Assembly (NCBI GenBank): GCA_016124795.1
Contig: WGNB01000007.1
Span: 117,278-181,277, forward strand
Direction: 5' to 3'
Origin: Rhodopseudomonas sp.
GTDB lineage: Bacteria; Pseudomonadota; Alphaproteobacteria; Rhizobiales; Xanthobacteraceae
DNA length: 64,000 nt
The notes under the pieces were generated by a model. The model searched no databases and was not told the origin of the DNA. It saw only the letters and a program-made list of their open reading frames with translations. This document shows positions 9,014-17,662 of this stretch, piece by piece. Made by a program: the position numbers and the translations under genes. Positions within the stretch are counted from its first letter, which is position 1; each line of letters starts with the position of its first letter.

Positions 9014-10330
9014 TCAATCGATGAGACCGGGGAGCCAGCCGACCATGGCCGGCCACGCATACATCAGGGCAAGAACCACCAATTCGATGGCGATGAATGG
9101 TGCTGCTGCGCGATAGATCTGGGCCAGCGGCGTGCCGCGCGGCGCGGCGCCCTGCATCACCATCAGCAAAATGCCGAACGGCGGCGTCAGCAACCCGATC
9201 TCGATCGCCACCAGCATCATCAGGCCGAGCCAGACGGTGTCGATATGGGCGGCATTAGCCAGCGGCATGAAAAACGGCAGCGTCACCATCATCATCGACA
9301 CCTGATCGATAACGCAGCCCAGCAGAAGCAGCAGCACCAGCATCGCCACCACCAGCATGCCAGGCCCGAGATTCATGTCGGTGATGATAGCGGTCACACC
9401 CAAGGTGACGCCGGAAAACGACAGGATTTGCGAGAAGGTGGTCGAGGCGGCGATGATGAACAGGATCGAGACCGAGACCTTGGCCGTCTCCAGCAACGAC
9501 TTCTTCAGCGATTGCGGCGTCAGCACGCCATAGCAGGCCGTCGCCAGCAACGAGGCAACGGCACCGACCGCCGAGGCTTCGGTCGGCGTGGCGATGCCGG
9601 CCAGCATGCTGCCGATCACGGCGACGAAGATCAACGACAGCGGCACGACGTCGCGAATGAATGGCCAATAGCGCTCACGGAAACCACCGCTGCGAACGAC
9701 CGTCTCGCGCGGCGCCGAATCCGGCCGCAGCCAGCAGGTCATCAAGATAAAAACCAGAAAAGCGAAGCTCATCAGCAGACCGGGCAAGATCCCGCCGATC
9801 AGCAGCTTGGAAATCGAGATCCCGGCCAGACTGCCGAGCATGACCGCGAGTGCCGAAGGTGGAATCAACACGGCGATGCCGCCGACCGCCATCACCGGAC
9901 CGAAGGCGAGTGTCGGGGAATAGCCGCGCCGCAGCATGTCGGGCGACAGCGTGCCGCCCAGCAACGCCGTATTGGCGATCGATGAGCCGGACAAGGCCGC
10001 GAATATCGTCCCGCCGGTCAGCGACACCACCGCCAGACGCCCCGGCATGCGCTGCAACGCCCGATCGATGGCGTCGATCGAACGGTAGGCGATCCCGGTG
10101 TGGAACAGGATCTCGCCCATCATCACGAATAACGGGATCGGCAACAGCGCGAAGGAATTAACCGACACGCTGGTGTTGCGCATCACCTGATCGAGCCCCG
10201 CCTGGCCGCCGAGAAACAGCCAGCCGCCGATCAGATTGACGCCGAAAAACGCCAGCGTCACCGGCATGCCGACGGCAAACAGCAGGAACAGCGACGCGCC
10301 GAGGATCGATCCAGCCAGCGTCCAGGTCAT
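9014..10330 (-). CDS. TRAP transporter large permease (DctM family)
   Basis: This 438-residue polytopic protein is the translocating subunit of the TRAP transporter encoded with it. Hydrophobic helices cover almost the entire length; family motifs include LFVMMGEILFHTG, LSGSSIANTALLG, IPPSALAVMLGSLAGIS and PTEASAVGA. The start is set at ATG 10330 because it overlaps the dctQ stop in an ATGA junction; the longer reading frame upstream of it would run through dctQ coding sequence. The order Q-M-P is a normal TRAP operon. Confidence 0.94.
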   Translation of the reverse strand: MTWTLAGSILGASLFLLFAVGMPVTLAFFGVNLIGGWLFLGGQAGLDQVMRNTSVSVNSFALLPIPLFVMMGEILFHTGIAYRSIDAIDRALQRMPGRLAVVSLTGGTIFAALSGSSIANTALLGGTLSPDMLRRGYSPTLAFGPVMAVGGIAVLIPPSALAVMLGSLAGISISKLLIGGILPGLLMSFAFLVFILMTCWLRPDSAPRETVVRSGGFRERYWPFIRDVVPLSLIFVAVIGSMLAGIATPTEASAVGAVASLLATACYGVLTPQSLKKSLLETAKVSVSILFIIAASTTFSQILSFSGVTLGVTAIITDMNLGPGMLVVAMLVLLLLLGCVIDQVSMMMVTLPFFMPLANAAHIDTVWLGLMMLVAIEIGLLTPPFGILLMVMQGAAPRGTPLAQIYRAAAPFIAIELVVLALMYAWPAMVGWLPGLID

Positions 10331-10830
10331 GCTTTCACCTCGGCGGGCGGCACGAACCGGCTGGCGAACTCGAGCGTGCAAAACGCATAACAAACCACCG
10401 CCGGTGTCGACAGATACCACTCCGGAAACACAAGATTCTTGAACACGAGCGAACCCGCGGCGTAAGTGTCGAGCAGCACGCGCACGGACTCATAAAACAT
10501 CACCGCGCAGATTAATAAGCCGAGCCCATCGCAGACCCGCTCCAGCGCAAGCCTCCCCGCCCGTGGCAGATGACTGACGAGAATATCGATGTTCACGTGG
10601 CCATGGTGATGCAGGACCCAAGGCGCGCCGATGAAGGTGCCGAACGTCACCATGTATTCGGTGACTTCGTTGATCCACACCAGATCGGCCAGATGCAGGT
10701 TGCGGGTGACGAGATCGAGCGTGACCATGATGGCGATGGCGCCGAAGATGATCGCCGAAAACAGGCCACAAAGGTCGAACAGGACCGTTAAACGGGACCG
10801 GGCCTGCTGCTGATCGGGGGACGCTACCAT
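10327..10830 (-). CDS. TRAP transporter small permease (DctQ family)
   Basis: The 167-residue protein has four predicted membrane helices, with the DctQ-type motif VTRNLHLADLVWINEVTEY about residues 43-61 and LHHHGHVNIDI near residue 80. It partners the DctM protein; stop and start overlap by four bases. The AT-rich stretch just upstream (10865-10905) probably holds the promoter for the three-gene operon, but no confident -35/-10 pair was assigned. Confidence 0.92.
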   Translation of the reverse strand: MVASPDQQQARSRLTVLFDLCGLFSAIIFGAIAIMVTLDLVTRNLHLADLVWINEVTEYMVTFGTFIGAPWVLHHHGHVNIDILVSHLPRAGRLALERVCDGLGLLICAVMFYESVRVLLDTYAAGSLVFKNLVFPEWYLSTPAVVCYAFCTLEFASRFVPPAEVKA

Positions 10831-10987
10831 TTCGCCGATTTCCCGGGCGGCTGGGCCCGGTCTGAATAAGCTTTAAGGTCAAAAACTTTATACTTAAAAT
10901 TATTCGGCGGCAATTGGCGGCATGCTCATACATCAGCCGCCGCCTGCCTATTTCAGCGGCGTCGGCGCTCAACGCTTCGTCCGGGAA

Positions 10988-12220
10988 TTATCCGACCGGG
11001 CGTTCGTCGGCGATCACCTTGCCGTCGTTCGGCAGCGATCCCGGCGCGGCAAAGGCCACTATACCCTTGAGCTTGGTCACGGATTGCAAGGTGTCGGCCA
11101 CGGCCGCCGCCAGCGTTTCATCGGGCGCGGCGCATTCCGCCTGCAGGACCATGGTGTCCTGCTCGGCGGCACGACCGACCACCAGCCGCAACCGCCCGAG
11201 TTCAGCATGACGCGCGGCGACCGCGGCGATCTGCCGGGGATGAACGAACATACCTTTGACCTTGGCGGTCTGGTCGGCGCGCCCCATCCAGCCTTTTATA
11301 CGCGTATTGGTCCGCCCACAGGGCGAAGTACCCGGCAGAACTGCCGACAGATCGCCGGTGGCAAGCCGGATCATCGGGTAATCGGGGTTGAACGAGGTCA
11401 CCACCACCTCACCGACCTCGCCCTCGGCCACCGGATCGCCGGTGCCGGGACGGACGATTTCGAGGATGACATTCTCGTTGACGATCATGCCCTGCATGGC
11501 GTCGGACTCATAAGCGATAATGCCCAGTTCCGCCGTCGCGTAACACTGCAACACGGCGACGCCACGGCCGCGCAATTCCTCGCGCAAGGACCCCGGCAAG
11601 GCCGCGCCCGACACCAGACCGCGCTTGAACGACAAAGCATCCTTGCCGGTCTTTTGCGCGGTATCGAGCAGGATCTTCAGAAAATCCGGCGTGCCGATAT
11701 AGGCCGACGGCTTGTAATGTCCGATCGCGTCGAGTTGCTGCTCGGTATTGCCAACACCGCCGGGAATCACCGCGCAACCCAATGCATGGGCGCCCGACTC
11801 GAGAATATAGCCGCCGGGCGTCAGGTGGTAAGCGAAGCTGTTATGAACGATATCGCCCGCGCGCAAACCGGCAGCGAAACAGGCGCGCGCCGCGCCCCAC
11901 CAGTCGCTGCCGTGACCCTCGGGCTCGAAAATCGGCCCCGGCGACATCAACAGGCGCTTGGCCTTGCCGGGGACGACAGTGGCAAGTCCGCCAAACGGCG
12001 GGGCTTCCTTCTGCAACGCAGCGATGTCGGACTTGCGCATCACCGGTAACTGGGCGAGCGTCGCGCGCGACGTGACCGATTTCGGATCGATACCGGCTAG
12101 ATGTCTGGCCCAGCCGGGCGCCTTCATCGCATGGGCGATGACGCCGTGCAGTACGGCGCATTCCTCGCTTTCGCGCAGCGTCGGATTGCGGGCTTCGAGA
12201 TTGTCGTAATGCTCGGGCAT
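10988..12220 (-). CDS. Phenylacetate-CoA ligase-like adenylate-forming enzyme
   Basis: The 410-residue protein belongs to the adenylate-forming superfamily and most resembles the PaaK branch: the N-terminal LRESEECAVLHGVIAHAM and LPVMRKSDI segments, YATAELGIIAYES (adenine/substrate pocket region near residue 225) and IKGWMGRADQTAKVKGMFVHP, which is the PaaK C-terminal domain hinge. It should make an acyl- or aryl-CoA from a carboxylic acid, ATP and CoA. A glycine-rich Thr/Ser P-loop of classic form is weak here (SPGPIFEPEGHG). The start at ATG 12220 follows the livF-like gene by 49 bases, making it the last gene of the transport operon. Substrate is unknown. Confidence 0.8.
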   Translation of the reverse strand: MPEHYDNLEARNPTLRESEECAVLHGVIAHAMKAPGWARHLAGIDPKSVTSRATLAQLPVMRKSDIAALQKEAPPFGGLATVVPGKAKRLLMSPGPIFEPEGHGSDWWGAARACFAAGLRAGDIVHNSFAYHLTPGGYILESGAHALGCAVIPGGVGNTEQQLDAIGHYKPSAYIGTPDFLKILLDTAQKTGKDALSFKRGLVSGAALPGSLREELRGRGVAVLQCYATAELGIIAYESDAMQGMIVNENVILEIVRPGTGDPVAEGEVGEVVVTSFNPDYPMIRLATGDLSAVLPGTSPCGRTNTRIKGWMGRADQTAKVKGMFVHPRQIAAVAARHAELGRLRLVVGRAAEQDTMVLQAECAAPDETLAAAVADTLQSVTKLKGIVAFAAPGSLPNDGKVIADERPVG

Positions 12221-12269
12221 TGAATTTTCTTTCGTCACCCTCCCCGTCGCGGGAGGCTGGAAACGTCGA

Positions 12270-13118
12270 TCAGGCCAGCCAACGCTTGCGACGTCGGTAG
12301 TGCTTGCCGTCGCGGAAGCTCTTGCGCCGGCCCTCCGAAATCCCGAGATAGAATTCCTTGACGTCTTCATTCTCGGCGAGCGACTTGGCGTCGCCGTCCA
12401 TGACGACCCGGCCGTTCTCGAGAATATAGCCATAGCGCGCGTATCGCAGCGCCATATTGGTGTTCTGCTCGGCCAGCAGAAACGAGACCTGTTCGCGGTC
12501 GTTGAGATCCCTCACGATCTCGAAGATTTCCTCGACGATCTGCGGCGCCAATCCCATCGACGGCTCATCCAGCAAAATCATCTTCGGCCGGGACATCAGC
12601 GCGCGGCCGACCGCGCACATCTGCTGCTCGCCGCCCGACGTATAGCCAGCCAGCGAATTGCGGCGCTCGGCGAGCCTGGGGAAATAGCCATAGACCATCT
12701 CCATGTCATGCCTGATCGCCGTCTTGCCATCGCGCCGGGTAAAGGCCCCGGTCAATAAATTCTCCTCGATGGTGAGATGGCCGAAGCAGCCGCGACCCTC
12801 CATCACCTGAATGCAACCGCGCCGCACCAATTCATTGGGCGACAGGTTTTGCACTTCCTCGCCATCGAACAAGATCGCGCCCTTGGTGACGTCGCCGCGT
12901 TCGGCGCGCAACAGGTTCGAGATCGCCTTCAACGTCGTGGTCTTGCCGGCGCCATTGGCGCCGAGCAAGGCGACGATGCCACCTTTCGGTACGTCGAGCG
13001 ACACGCCCTTCAGCACCAGAATGACGTGATCGTAGATCACTTCGATATTGTTGACCGACAGAATCTTGTCGGCCGACGGCGTCGCGGCAGGCTTCGCTTT
13101 CTGTTCAACAACGCTCAT
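12270..13118 (-). CDS. livF: Branched-chain amino acid-type ABC transporter ATPase (LivF-like)
   Basis: This is one of two ATPases of a Liv-type importer. The 282-residue protein contains Walker A (GANGAGKTT, about 54-62), the LivF-typical RRGCIQVMEGRGCFGHLTIEENL, signature YTSGGEQQMCAVGRAL and Walker B (MILLDEPSMGLAP). It is longer than LivF of Escherichia coli (237), with an N-terminal 18-residue tail and a basic C-terminal tail (RRKSFRDGKHYRRRKRWLA). ATG 13118 is chosen because upstream in-frame sequence is low-complexity intergenic DNA. It follows the binding-protein gene in the operon after a 14-base-pair hairpin. Confidence 0.92.
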   Translation of the reverse strand: MSVVEQKAKPAATPSADKILSVNNIEVIYDHVILVLKGVSLDVPKGGIVALLGANGAGKTTTLKAISNLLRAERGDVTKGAILFDGEEVQNLSPNELVRRGCIQVMEGRGCFGHLTIEENLLTGAFTRRDGKTAIRHDMEMVYGYFPRLAERRNSLAGYTSGGEQQMCAVGRALMSRPKMILLDEPSMGLAPQIVEEIFEIVRDLNDREQVSFLLAEQNTNMALRYARYGYILENGRVVMDGDAKSLAENEDVKEFYLGISEGRRKSFRDGKHYRRRKRWLA

Positions 13119-13237
13119 GACGTCTCCCTGCCTCTTTGCCTTTCTTCCGGAACGCAGACCGTGGCCTGGCCGGAACGGCGGGACGGAAAAGCACGGCCGT
13201 TCATTGCAGTGCCGCTCCATCCCGGATCGTTTCGCCT

Positions 13238-13271
13238 CGCGACCCTCCCGGCCTTGACCGGGAGGATCGCG
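13238..13271 (-). other. Intra-operon hairpin after the binding-protein gene
   Basis: Two 14-base arms (13238-13251 and 13258-13271) pair with a single mismatch around a 6-base loop. It lies 15 bases beyond the stop codon of the abundant-type periplasmic binding protein and before livF. Such a structure usually protects the upstream mRNA segment or attenuates downstream expression; there is no T tract, so full termination is unlikely. Confidence 0.6.
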
Positions 13272-13285
13272 ACGGCGCGGCGCCT

Positions 13286-14617
13286 TTACATCGCCTTGTC
13301 GCAAGCCTCGGTGCGCTTCGGCCAGCCGCTGTTCTTCTCGACATACTCCTTGGCCGCGGCGTCGAGCATCGGGCCAACCTTGTCGGTCATCGGCTGGATC
13401 CAGTCGGAGACCTTGACCCACTTGGCGCCATCCCACTGCTGCATATAAGCCGGCTGATGGCCACTATGATCGGCGCAGGTGATGTTAAGCGGCGCCGCGA
13501 AGCCATCCAGACCGAGTTCCTTCCACCGTGCCGCCGTGATGTGCATGGTTTCCAGACCACGGCGGACATCTTCGCCGGTGACCACTTTCTTGCCGGTCAG
13601 CTTCTGGGCGTTGCGGATCGCCTCGGCGATCATCACCGAGTTGTAGACGCCCTTGTTGTAGTGCGACTCGCCGACCTTGTCCTTCGGCGTCTGGCTTTTG
13701 CCCTTGCCGACGACATCCTTCATGATCGCCTCTATGGCCGGGAACTTCTCGCCGGGCACCGCGAAGTTCAGCGTCAGATACCCCTTCGCCTGCGCGCCGG
13801 CCGGACGGGCATCGTCTTCACCGCCGCCCCACCAGACGCTAATGAAGTGATCCATCGGATAGCCGTTCTCCGCCGCCCGCTTGACCGCGGTCGGGTTCAT
13901 GGCGCCCCAGCCCCACATGATCATCCAGTCCGGACGATCGCGGCGCACCGCGAGCCACTGCGAGGACTGATCCTGCATTTCCTTGCCCGCGACGGCATAG
14001 AGTTTGACCTTGAAGCCATAGTCCTTGGCGAGCTGTTCGAGCAGCGGGATCGGCTCGCGTCCGTAACCGGCGTCGAGGAAGATGAAGCCGACGGTCTTGC
14101 CCTTGAGCTTGTCAAGGCCCCCGGTCTTGCCGCCGATATATTTGATAATCATCGACATGCCGTCCCAGTAGGTCGCCGGCGGATTGAACACCCACGGGAA
14201 GTCCTTGCCGACCGCGGCCGCGGACAGGCCATAGGCCATCGACAGAATCGGAATCTTGTCGACGCCCGCCTTCGGGATCAACTGCAAGGTGATGCCGGTC
14301 GACCAGGGATTGACCACCGCCGGGTTCTTGCCCTTGATCGATTCGTAGCACTCGACGCCCTTCTTGGTGTCGTAGCCGGTTTCGCATTCCTCGATATTGA
14401 GCTTGACGCCGCCGATGCCACCATCCCGCTCATTCAGCATGGCAAGATAGTCGTGCATGCCGTTGGCAATCGGAATGCCCGAGTTGGCGTAAGGACCGGT
14501 GCGGTAGGTCAGCAACGGCACGTAGATCGAATCCTCGGCCTGCGCCTTGCTGGCATAAACCGCCGATGCCATCAGACCCGCGCAAGCGATCGCGACACAC
14601 AACTGTTTCGTCTTCAT
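13286..14617 (-). CDS. ABC transporter substrate-binding protein (Peripla_BP_6 / LivK-like)
   Basis: The 443-residue protein is the periplasmic binding subunit of the Liv-type importer. It begins with a signal peptide (MKTKQLCVAIACAGLMASAV, cleavage after SKAQA), followed by YVPLLTYRTGPYANSGIPIANG, the usual ligand-entrance region of this fold, and GGIGGVKLNIEECETGYDTKKG. It is longer than LivK (about 370) and belongs to the group often found with aromatic or fatty-acid CoA ligases. The start was placed at M 14617 because the preceding 17 residues are not signal-like. The flanking ligase genes suggest an organic-acid ligand; the sequence alone does not prove it. Confidence 0.9.
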   Translation of the reverse strand: MKTKQLCVAIACAGLMASAVYASKAQAEDSIYVPLLTYRTGPYANSGIPIANGMHDYLAMLNERDGGIGGVKLNIEECETGYDTKKGVECYESIKGKNPAVVNPWSTGITLQLIPKAGVDKIPILSMAYGLSAAAVGKDFPWVFNPPATYWDGMSMIIKYIGGKTGGLDKLKGKTVGFIFLDAGYGREPIPLLEQLAKDYGFKVKLYAVAGKEMQDQSSQWLAVRRDRPDWMIMWGWGAMNPTAVKRAAENGYPMDHFISVWWGGGEDDARPAGAQAKGYLTLNFAVPGEKFPAIEAIMKDVVGKGKSQTPKDKVGESHYNKGVYNSVMIAEAIRNAQKLTGKKVVTGEDVRRGLETMHITAARWKELGLDGFAAPLNITCADHSGHQPAYMQQWDGAKWVKVSDWIQPMTDKVGPMLDAAAKEYVEKNSGWPKRTEACDKAM

Positions 14618-14743
14618 CACATTCCTCCCTTTGGTTCGCGCCTTTCCGGCACGCCGCTGGTTCAACATTCGCCCGTAATTTGGTTCGGGCGATTTCTCGG
14701 CCGTGGCACCGCCGCGGCCTGAAATGACGACTATCCTGCTCCC

Positions 14744-15817
14744 TCAATAGGGAAACGGCCAGACCCTCAGTTTCTGCTTTCCGATCTGCCAGAGCCGGGC
14801 GAGCCCCGCCGGCTCGGCGATCAGAAAGAAGATGATCAAGATACCGACGACCATGAAGGTGACATGCTCGACGGTCGCGGCATGCATATGCAGCCCGAGC
14901 AGCTCCGGCCCGAAGCGCAACGCGATCGGCAACACATAGATCAACGCCGCGCCGAGGAACGAGCCGAGGAGGCTGCCGAGACCGCCGATGATGATCATGA
15001 ACAGGATCGTGAAGCTCTGGTTGATGTTGAAGACCGCGGGTTCGGCGCCGCCATACCAGAGGAACACCATCAAGGCGCCGGCGACGCCGCAGTAAAACGA
15101 CGAGACCGCGAAAGCCATCAGCTTGGTCGGCAGCAGCCTGATGCCCATCAGTTCGGCGGCGATATCCATGTCCCGCACCGCCATCCAGGTCCGTCCAATG
15201 CGACCATGCATCAGGTTCGAGGCAATCCAGGTCATCGCGACCACCAGACAGAGCACGACATAATAACGGGTCTCAGCGGTCGCGCGCGGCCCGGTTACGA
15301 TGATGTTGAACAGCTCACGCTGCGGCACTTCGATGGCGCCGGAGATGTTCTCGTTGTAAAGCCACGGGATGCGGATAAAGCACCATTCGAGAAAGAACTG
15401 CGCCGCCAGCGTGGCGATGGCGAGATAGAAGCCCTTGATGCGCAACGACGGCAGACCGAACACCGCTCCGACCGCCGCCGAAAAGAACCCCGAACACACC
15501 ACCCAGACGATAATGTTCACGTCCGGCCAGATCGTCGTCAGCTTGTAGCAGGCATAAGCGCCGACCCCCATAAAGGCGCCGGTGCCGAGCGACAACTGCC
15601 CGGTGTAGCCGGTGAGCAGGTTGAGCCCAATGGCCGCCAGCGAGAAGATCAGGAACGGGATCATCACCGCATTGACGATGAAGTCGTCGGCATACAAGGG
15701 CAGCGTAAAGGCAACCGCCAGAATGACCACGATGCCGATCCGGTCCTGCAGAATTGGGAAGATCGCCTGGTCGCTGGCGTAACTGGTTTTGAACTGGCCG
15801 GCCTCGCGGTACAGCAT
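14744..15817 (-). CDS. livM: Branched-chain amino acid-type ABC transporter permease (LivM-like)
   Basis: This 357-residue polytopic protein carries the LivM family stretch NLLTGYTGQLSLGTGAFMGVGAY (its glycine-rich core is near residues 70-90), the SLRIKGFYLAIATLA segment and the cytoplasmic loop GRTWMAVRDMDIAAELMGI that meets the ATPases. About nine hydrophobic helices are apparent. It pairs with the LivH-like permease, separated by a 65-base gap filled by a palindromic repeat. The start is the ATG at 15817. Confidence 0.93.
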   Translation of the reverse strand: MLYREAGQFKTSYASDQAIFPILQDRIGIVVILAVAFTLPLYADDFIVNAVMIPFLIFSLAAIGLNLLTGYTGQLSLGTGAFMGVGAYACYKLTTIWPDVNIIVWVVCSGFFSAAVGAVFGLPSLRIKGFYLAIATLAAQFFLEWCFIRIPWLYNENISGAIEVPQRELFNIIVTGPRATAETRYYVVLCLVVAMTWIASNLMHGRIGRTWMAVRDMDIAAELMGIRLLPTKLMAFAVSSFYCGVAGALMVFLWYGGAEPAVFNINQSFTILFMIIIGGLGSLLGSFLGAALIYVLPIALRFGPELLGLHMHAATVEHVTFMVVGILIIFFLIAEPAGLARLWQIGKQKLRVWPFPY

Positions 15818-15835
15818 GGTCTGTCACTCTTTTCC

Positions 15836-15883
15836 GAGCATGATCTTATCCGAAAACCGGCTTCCACTTTTCGGGATCATGCT
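15836..15883. repeat. Interspersed palindromic repeat of Rhizobiales type
   Basis: The element has the arms AGCATGATC and GATCATGCT with inner CCGAAAA/TTTTCGG pairing around a short loop. The pattern (gcatgatc, ccgaaaa, ccgg, ccactttt, cggg, atcatgc) is one that I recognise as widely repeated between genes in Bradyrhizobium and relatives; this is memory, not a search. It fills the gap between the livH and livM genes and touches the livH stop codon, so it is transcribed within the operon. Confidence 0.7.
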
Positions 15884-16839
15884 TAAACCCGCTCGATGAT
15901 CTTTTCGCCGAACAGGCCTTGCGGCCGGAACAGCAGGAACACCAGCGCAATCACATAGGCGAACCAGGCGTCGGTGCCGCCGCCGACGAGCGGCCCCCAA
16001 TAGAACTCGGCGAGCTTTTCGCCGACGCCGATAATCAGCCCGCCGACGATGGCGCCCGGGATCGAGGTGAAGCCACCGAGGATCAGCACCGGCAGCGCTT
16101 TCAGCGCGATGACTTCAAGCGCAAACGACACGTTGGAGCGCGCACCCCAGAAAATTCCGGTCACCAGCGCCACCAGACCGGCCGCGAACCAGACAATCAC
16201 CCAGATCTGTTCGAGTGAAATCCCGACCGACAGTGCCGCCGAATGACTGTCGGCGACCGCGCGCAAGGCGCGGCCAATCCGGGTCTTGGAAAAGAACACC
16301 GCCAGCGCCGCCACCATAATCGATGCGACGACGACCGCGACAATGTCGAGGCGTTGGAAATTGACGATGCCGCCGAGCATCTTGACGTTGAACGAACCCT
16401 TCGGGAGATAGAGATCGTCGGTAATCATCACCTTGGGATCGCCACCGAAAACGAATTCGCCGAAGCCGATCAGAAAGTAGGTGATGCCGAAGGTAGCCAT
16501 GAACAGAATGATGTCGGGCTGGTTGACCAGAGGCCGCAGCACAACGCGCTCCACCGCGAAAGCGAGGCCGTACATGACGGCGATGGCCAATGCCAGGGCG
16601 ATAAAGGCCGGCACGCCGGCTTCATAGAGACCGACCAGCGTCAGACCCGCAAAAACGACCATGATGCCCTGGGCGAAATTGAACACTCCGGAGGCCTTGA
16701 AGATCAACACGAAGCCGAGCGCGATCAGCGCGTAAAGCATGCCACCAACCAAGCCGTCCCACAGCGTCTGCACCAGCAGATCGGGCGCACCGATCATCTG
16801 CGCGAAGGGGTCGATAAAAATGCTATAGAGAATGTCCAT
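15883..16839 (-). CDS. livH: Branched-chain amino acid-type ABC transporter permease (LivH-like)
   Basis: The 318-residue polytopic protein shows the LivH signature region GMLYALIALGFVLIFKASGVFNFAQG (first part near residues 34-50), the coupling loop IGRALRAVADSHSAALSVGI and GGFTSIPGAIVGGLIIG. It forms the membrane channel with the LivM-like protein. It follows the livG-like gene by ten bases. An N-terminal tail of about 25 residues (PFAQMIGAPDLL) precedes the first helix, as in homologues of this subgroup. Confidence 0.93.
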   Translation of the reverse strand: MDILYSIFIDPFAQMIGAPDLLVQTLWDGLVGGMLYALIALGFVLIFKASGVFNFAQGIMVVFAGLTLVGLYEAGVPAFIALALAIAVMYGLAFAVERVVLRPLVNQPDIILFMATFGITYFLIGFGEFVFGGDPKVMITDDLYLPKGSFNVKMLGGIVNFQRLDIVAVVVASIMVAALAVFFSKTRIGRALRAVADSHSAALSVGISLEQIWVIVWFAAGLVALVTGIFWGARSNVSFALEVIALKALPVLILGGFTSIPGAIVGGLIIGVGEKLAEFYWGPLVGGGTDAWFAYVIALVFLLFRPQGLFGEKIIERV

Positions 16840-16849
16840 GGGCCGCTCC

Positions 16850-17662
16850 TCAGTGCGCGACGCCGAGATAGGCGTCGATCACCGCCTGATTGCCCTTGAT
16901 CTCGTCCGGCGTGCCGTCGGCGATCTTGATGCCATGATCGAGCACCACCACGCGGTCCGACAAGTCCATCACCACGCCCATGTCGTGCTCGATCAGGGCC
17001 ACCGTCGTGCCGAAGTAGTCGTTCATATCGAGGATGTAACGCGACATGTCCTCCTTCTCCTCGAGATTCATGCCGGCCATCGGTTCGTCGAGCAGCAGCA
17101 GTTCCGGCTCCATCGCCAGCGCCCGGCCGAGTTCGACCCGCTTCTGCAAGCCGTAAGGCAAGCGGCCGACCGGCGTCCGGCGAATTTCCTGAATCTTGAG
17201 GAAGTCGATGATCTCCTCGACCTTGTGACGATGCTCGACCTCCTCGCGCATTGCCGGTCCATAACGCAGCATCTGCCAGAAGAAATTGGCGTTCATCTTG
17301 AGCGTGCGCCCGGCCATGATGTTGTCGAGCGCCGACATGCCGCGAAACAGAGCGACATTCTGAAATGTGCGCGCGATGCCGCCATGCGCGGCGTCGTGCG
17401 GGCGCATCCGCGGCCGGGCTTCGCCCTTGAACGTGATGCGGCCCTGCTGCGGATGATAAAACCCGTTGATGACGTTGAGCATCGAGGTTTTGCCGGCGCC
17501 GTTCGGTCCGATAATGGCGCGGATTTCCCCCTTGCGGATGTCGAACGACACGCCGCTCACCGCCTTGACGCCGCCAAACGATAGCGAGACGTCCTCGACC
17601 GACAAAAGAATGTCCCCGGCAACGGCCTCCCGGCCCCCTTGCGATCCTCCGGGTGCTCTCAT
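16850..17662 (-). CDS. livG: Branched-chain amino acid-type ABC transporter ATPase (LivG-like)
   Basis: The 270-residue protein has Walker A (GPNGAGKTS, about 53-61), the LivG-characteristic GIARTFQNVALFRGMSALDN, a diverged signature region (LPYGLQKRVELGRALA) and Walker B (LLLLDEPMAGMN). Its start overlaps the stop of the upstream acyl-CoA synthetase by four bases. Together with LivF, H, M and the binding protein it completes a five-component importer. Confidence 0.94.
   Translation of the reverse strand: MRAPGGSQGGREAVAGDILLSVEDVSLSFGGVKAVSGVSFDIRKGEIRAIIGPNGAGKTSMLNVINGFYHPQQGRITFKGEARPRMRPHDAAHGGIARTFQNVALFRGMSALDNIMAGRTLKMNANFFWQMLRYGPAMREEVEHRHKVEEIIDFLKIQEIRRTPVGRLPYGLQKRVELGRALAMEPELLLLDEPMAGMNLEEKEDMSRYILDMNDYFGTTVALIEHDMGVVMDLSDRVVVLDHGIKIADGTPDEIKGNQAVIDAYLGVAH

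Noticed and set aside
12221..12433. N-terminal extension of the PaaK-like ligase
   Set aside because: The extension would overlap the livF-like coding region antisense-free but out of frame; the family begins near MPEHYDN at 12220.
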